Shown piece after piece: positions 4,934 to 5,642 of a stretch of DNA of 5,642 bases (position 1 is the first letter of the stretch; each line of letters begins with the position of its first letter). The notes under the pieces are model-generated. The model did not search any database and had not been told where the DNA came from. It saw nothing but the letters and a program-made list of their open reading frames with translations. Origin of the DNA: a bacterium. Its GTDB lineage: Bacteria > SZUA-79 > Acidulodesulfobacterales > Acidulodesulfobacteraceae. The translations under genes were made by a program, and so were the position numbers. The stretch covers positions 1-5,642 of the forward strand of contig JAJZLA010000130.1 of the NCBI GenBank assembly GCA_021803845.1. The letters are read 5' to 3'.

Positions 4934-4980
4934 GAGGCTTCCTAAACCTTTGGTCATCGGTTCGATTCCGGTCGGGGGCA
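4934..4980 (+). tRNA. 3' half of tRNA-Arg(CCU), fragment; candidate attachment site
   Basis: The sequence supplies everything from the anticodon stem to the discriminator base. The anticodon loop TTCCTAA (4939-4945) has anticodon CCT at 4941-4943. A 5-nt variable loop (4951-4955) follows, then a T-arm with 5-bp stem ATCGG/CCGGT around TTCGATT (4956-4972), and acceptor strand CGGGGGC plus A (4973-4980). The anticodon stem has one C-A mismatch and a terminal G-T pair. The region where the D-arm and a GCCCCCG 5' acceptor strand should lie (about 4908-4933) does not match, and CCA is not encoded. A 3' tRNA half alone is what integration by tyrosine recombinases leaves at one element end. It could instead be ordinary decay. 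Confidence 0.7.
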
Positions 4981-5027
4981 TCATGTGCAATAATCCGCGT
5001 ATATTATATTAACCCAAGGGTGACTTT

Positions 5028-5372
5028 CTATTTTTTTGCCGTATTGCTCTCGATATCCATTAAAACCAATATCAGCTCGGCATACGCCCATATTAATAAA
5101 AATATCAATATCGTAATAATAATGCCGCCTAACAAAGAGAAGAAAAACGACGAAAGCGCGGACAGGAAATTAAATTTGCCGGCGCCGAACATCTCCGCCA
5201 TTTTTCCGGCCTCGTCCGCCCATACGAACGACATAATCAAAGTGCCGATTAAGCCCACGACGAGATATACTAAAGCTATAATTTTCAAAATAAATGCGAT
5301 AAGGGAAAGCGCCGGATATTTTGAATCATTGTTCAGCGTACCTTTAAATTTAAAATAAGATACGTAATTCAT
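5028..5372 (-). CDS. Small membrane protein with two transmembrane helices
   Basis: This 114-residue protein has two long hydrophobic segments at about residues 22-50 and 72-104. A polar stretch between them (WADEAGKMAEMFGAGK) probably forms a loop. It has no cleavable signal peptide, so it should be an inner-membrane protein with a hairpin topology. The conserved-looking end of the second helix, WAYAELILVLMDIESN (95-110), resembles small membrane proteins of the DUF4282 type, which have no known function; that match is from memory only. ATG 5372 has a clear AGGAGG ribosome site (plus-strand 5383-5388) 10 nt upstream. It starts 42 nt after the stop of the second nitroreductase on the same strand and may be co-transcribed with it. 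Confidence 0.8.
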   Translation of the reverse strand: MNYVSYFKFKGTLNNDSKYPALSLIAFILKIIALVYLVVGLIGTLIMSFVWADEAGKMAEMFGAGKFNFLSALSSFFFSLLGGIIITILIFLLIWAYAELILVLMDIESNTAKK

Positions 5373-5414
5373 AAATTTTTTTCCTCCTGAAATATTTAAA
5401 GGTTAGTTTTAATA

Positions 5415-5642
5415 TTATTCGTAATATTTCATAAAACTATCAGCCTTTATTCTTTCCGTTTTTATATTGTTGATAGGACTTTCTTTTTTATAATATCCTA
5501 TCGTAATGCCTAAAAGGAATTTTTCGCTGTTTCCGAGTTTAAAGGCTTCCCTTAAAATATCAGGATATCTGACTAAATATGCCTGCGGACAGGCGCCCAG
5601 CCCGAGGTCATGGGCGGCCAAAAGAATATTTTGGACAAACAT
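5415..5642 (-). CDS. Second nitroreductase family protein (C-terminal part, cut by the window edge)
   Basis: The last 75 residues are present. The Met at 5642 aligns with an internal Met (residue 149) of the first nitroreductase, so the real start lies outside the window. LGLGACPQA and the FLLGITIGYYKK segment are the FMN-binding core of the PnbA/NfnB-like group. An ungapped comparison with the complete paralogue at 2941-3612 gives 52 identical residues of 75 (about 69%), with divergence mainly in the last 15 residues. The pair probably arose by gene duplication or by acquisition from a relative. The downstream neighbour is the small membrane protein gene rather than a TusA-like gene, so the two copies sit in different contexts and may have different roles. 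Confidence 0.9.
   Translation of the reverse strand: MFVQNILLAAHDLGLGACPQAYLVRYPDILREAFKLGNSEKFLLGITIGYYKKESPINNIKTERIKADSFMKYYE

Noticed and set aside
4908..4980. Complete tRNA-Arg gene
   Set aside because: The D-arm and 5' acceptor strand are not present upstream of the anticodon stem.
5012..5021. ACCC-AA-GGGT hairpin as terminator of the membrane protein gene
   Set aside because: The 2-nt loop is too tight and no T-run follows on the minus strand.
1..5642. CRISPR array
   Set aside because: No regularly spaced direct repeats are visible anywhere in the window.

Overview
The window is AT-rich bacterial DNA, with most genes at roughly 30-40% G+C by eye. One block of about 335 bp (roughly 1010-1345) is near 59% G+C. 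Gene style (small operons, GGGGG or AGGAGG ribosome binding sites, a textbook sigma-70 promoter) fits a Gram-negative-like, probably anaerobic or sulfur/metal-habitat bacterium. The sequence alone does not fix the taxon. The window mixes apparently metabolic genes (nitroreductases, a TusA-like protein, TetR, a reductase) with accessory DNA: two toxin-antitoxin-like operons, a mobilization-gene remnant and a partial tRNA.

Layout: (1) 2-920, plus strand: the 3' end of a probable helix-turn-helix antitoxin gene, a zeta-toxin-like P-loop kinase gene and a small conserved gene that overlaps it by ATGA. (2) About 1010-1345: a G+C-rich foreign remnant carrying the C-terminal end of an AlkA-like DNA glycosylase (plus strand), tail-to-tail with a tiny TraD-like mobilization protein gene (minus strand). 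(3) 1349-3612, minus strand: a probable four-gene operon reading nitroreductase, TusA-like protein, TetR regulator, NAD-dependent epimerase/reductase. The last gene is a pseudogene, frameshifted by a perfect 10-bp tandem duplication and cut off at its 3' end where the G+C-rich block begins. (4) 3613-4042: a 430-bp AT-rich intergenic region with two adjacent inverted repeats and a consensus promoter. (5) 4043-4850, plus strand: a three-gene operon with an unknown small beta-rich protein, a probable antitoxin that appears to start at ATT, and a RelE-like toxin. (6) 4934-4980: the 3' half of a tRNA-Arg(CCU) with no 5' half, the form left by tRNA-targeting integrative elements. (7) 5028-5642, minus strand: a small two-helix membrane protein gene preceded by the 3' end of a second nitroreductase, about 69% identical to the first over 75 residues.

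The nitroreductase/TusA-like/TetR/reductase cluster looks like a regulated redox or detoxification operon that has lost its last gene. The two toxin-antitoxin-like operons, the mobilization remnant and the tRNA fragment suggest this locus has repeatedly received and lost mobile DNA. The least described items are the three-gene RelE operon with its unknown first gene and odd start codon, and the small protein coupled to the zeta-like kinase.
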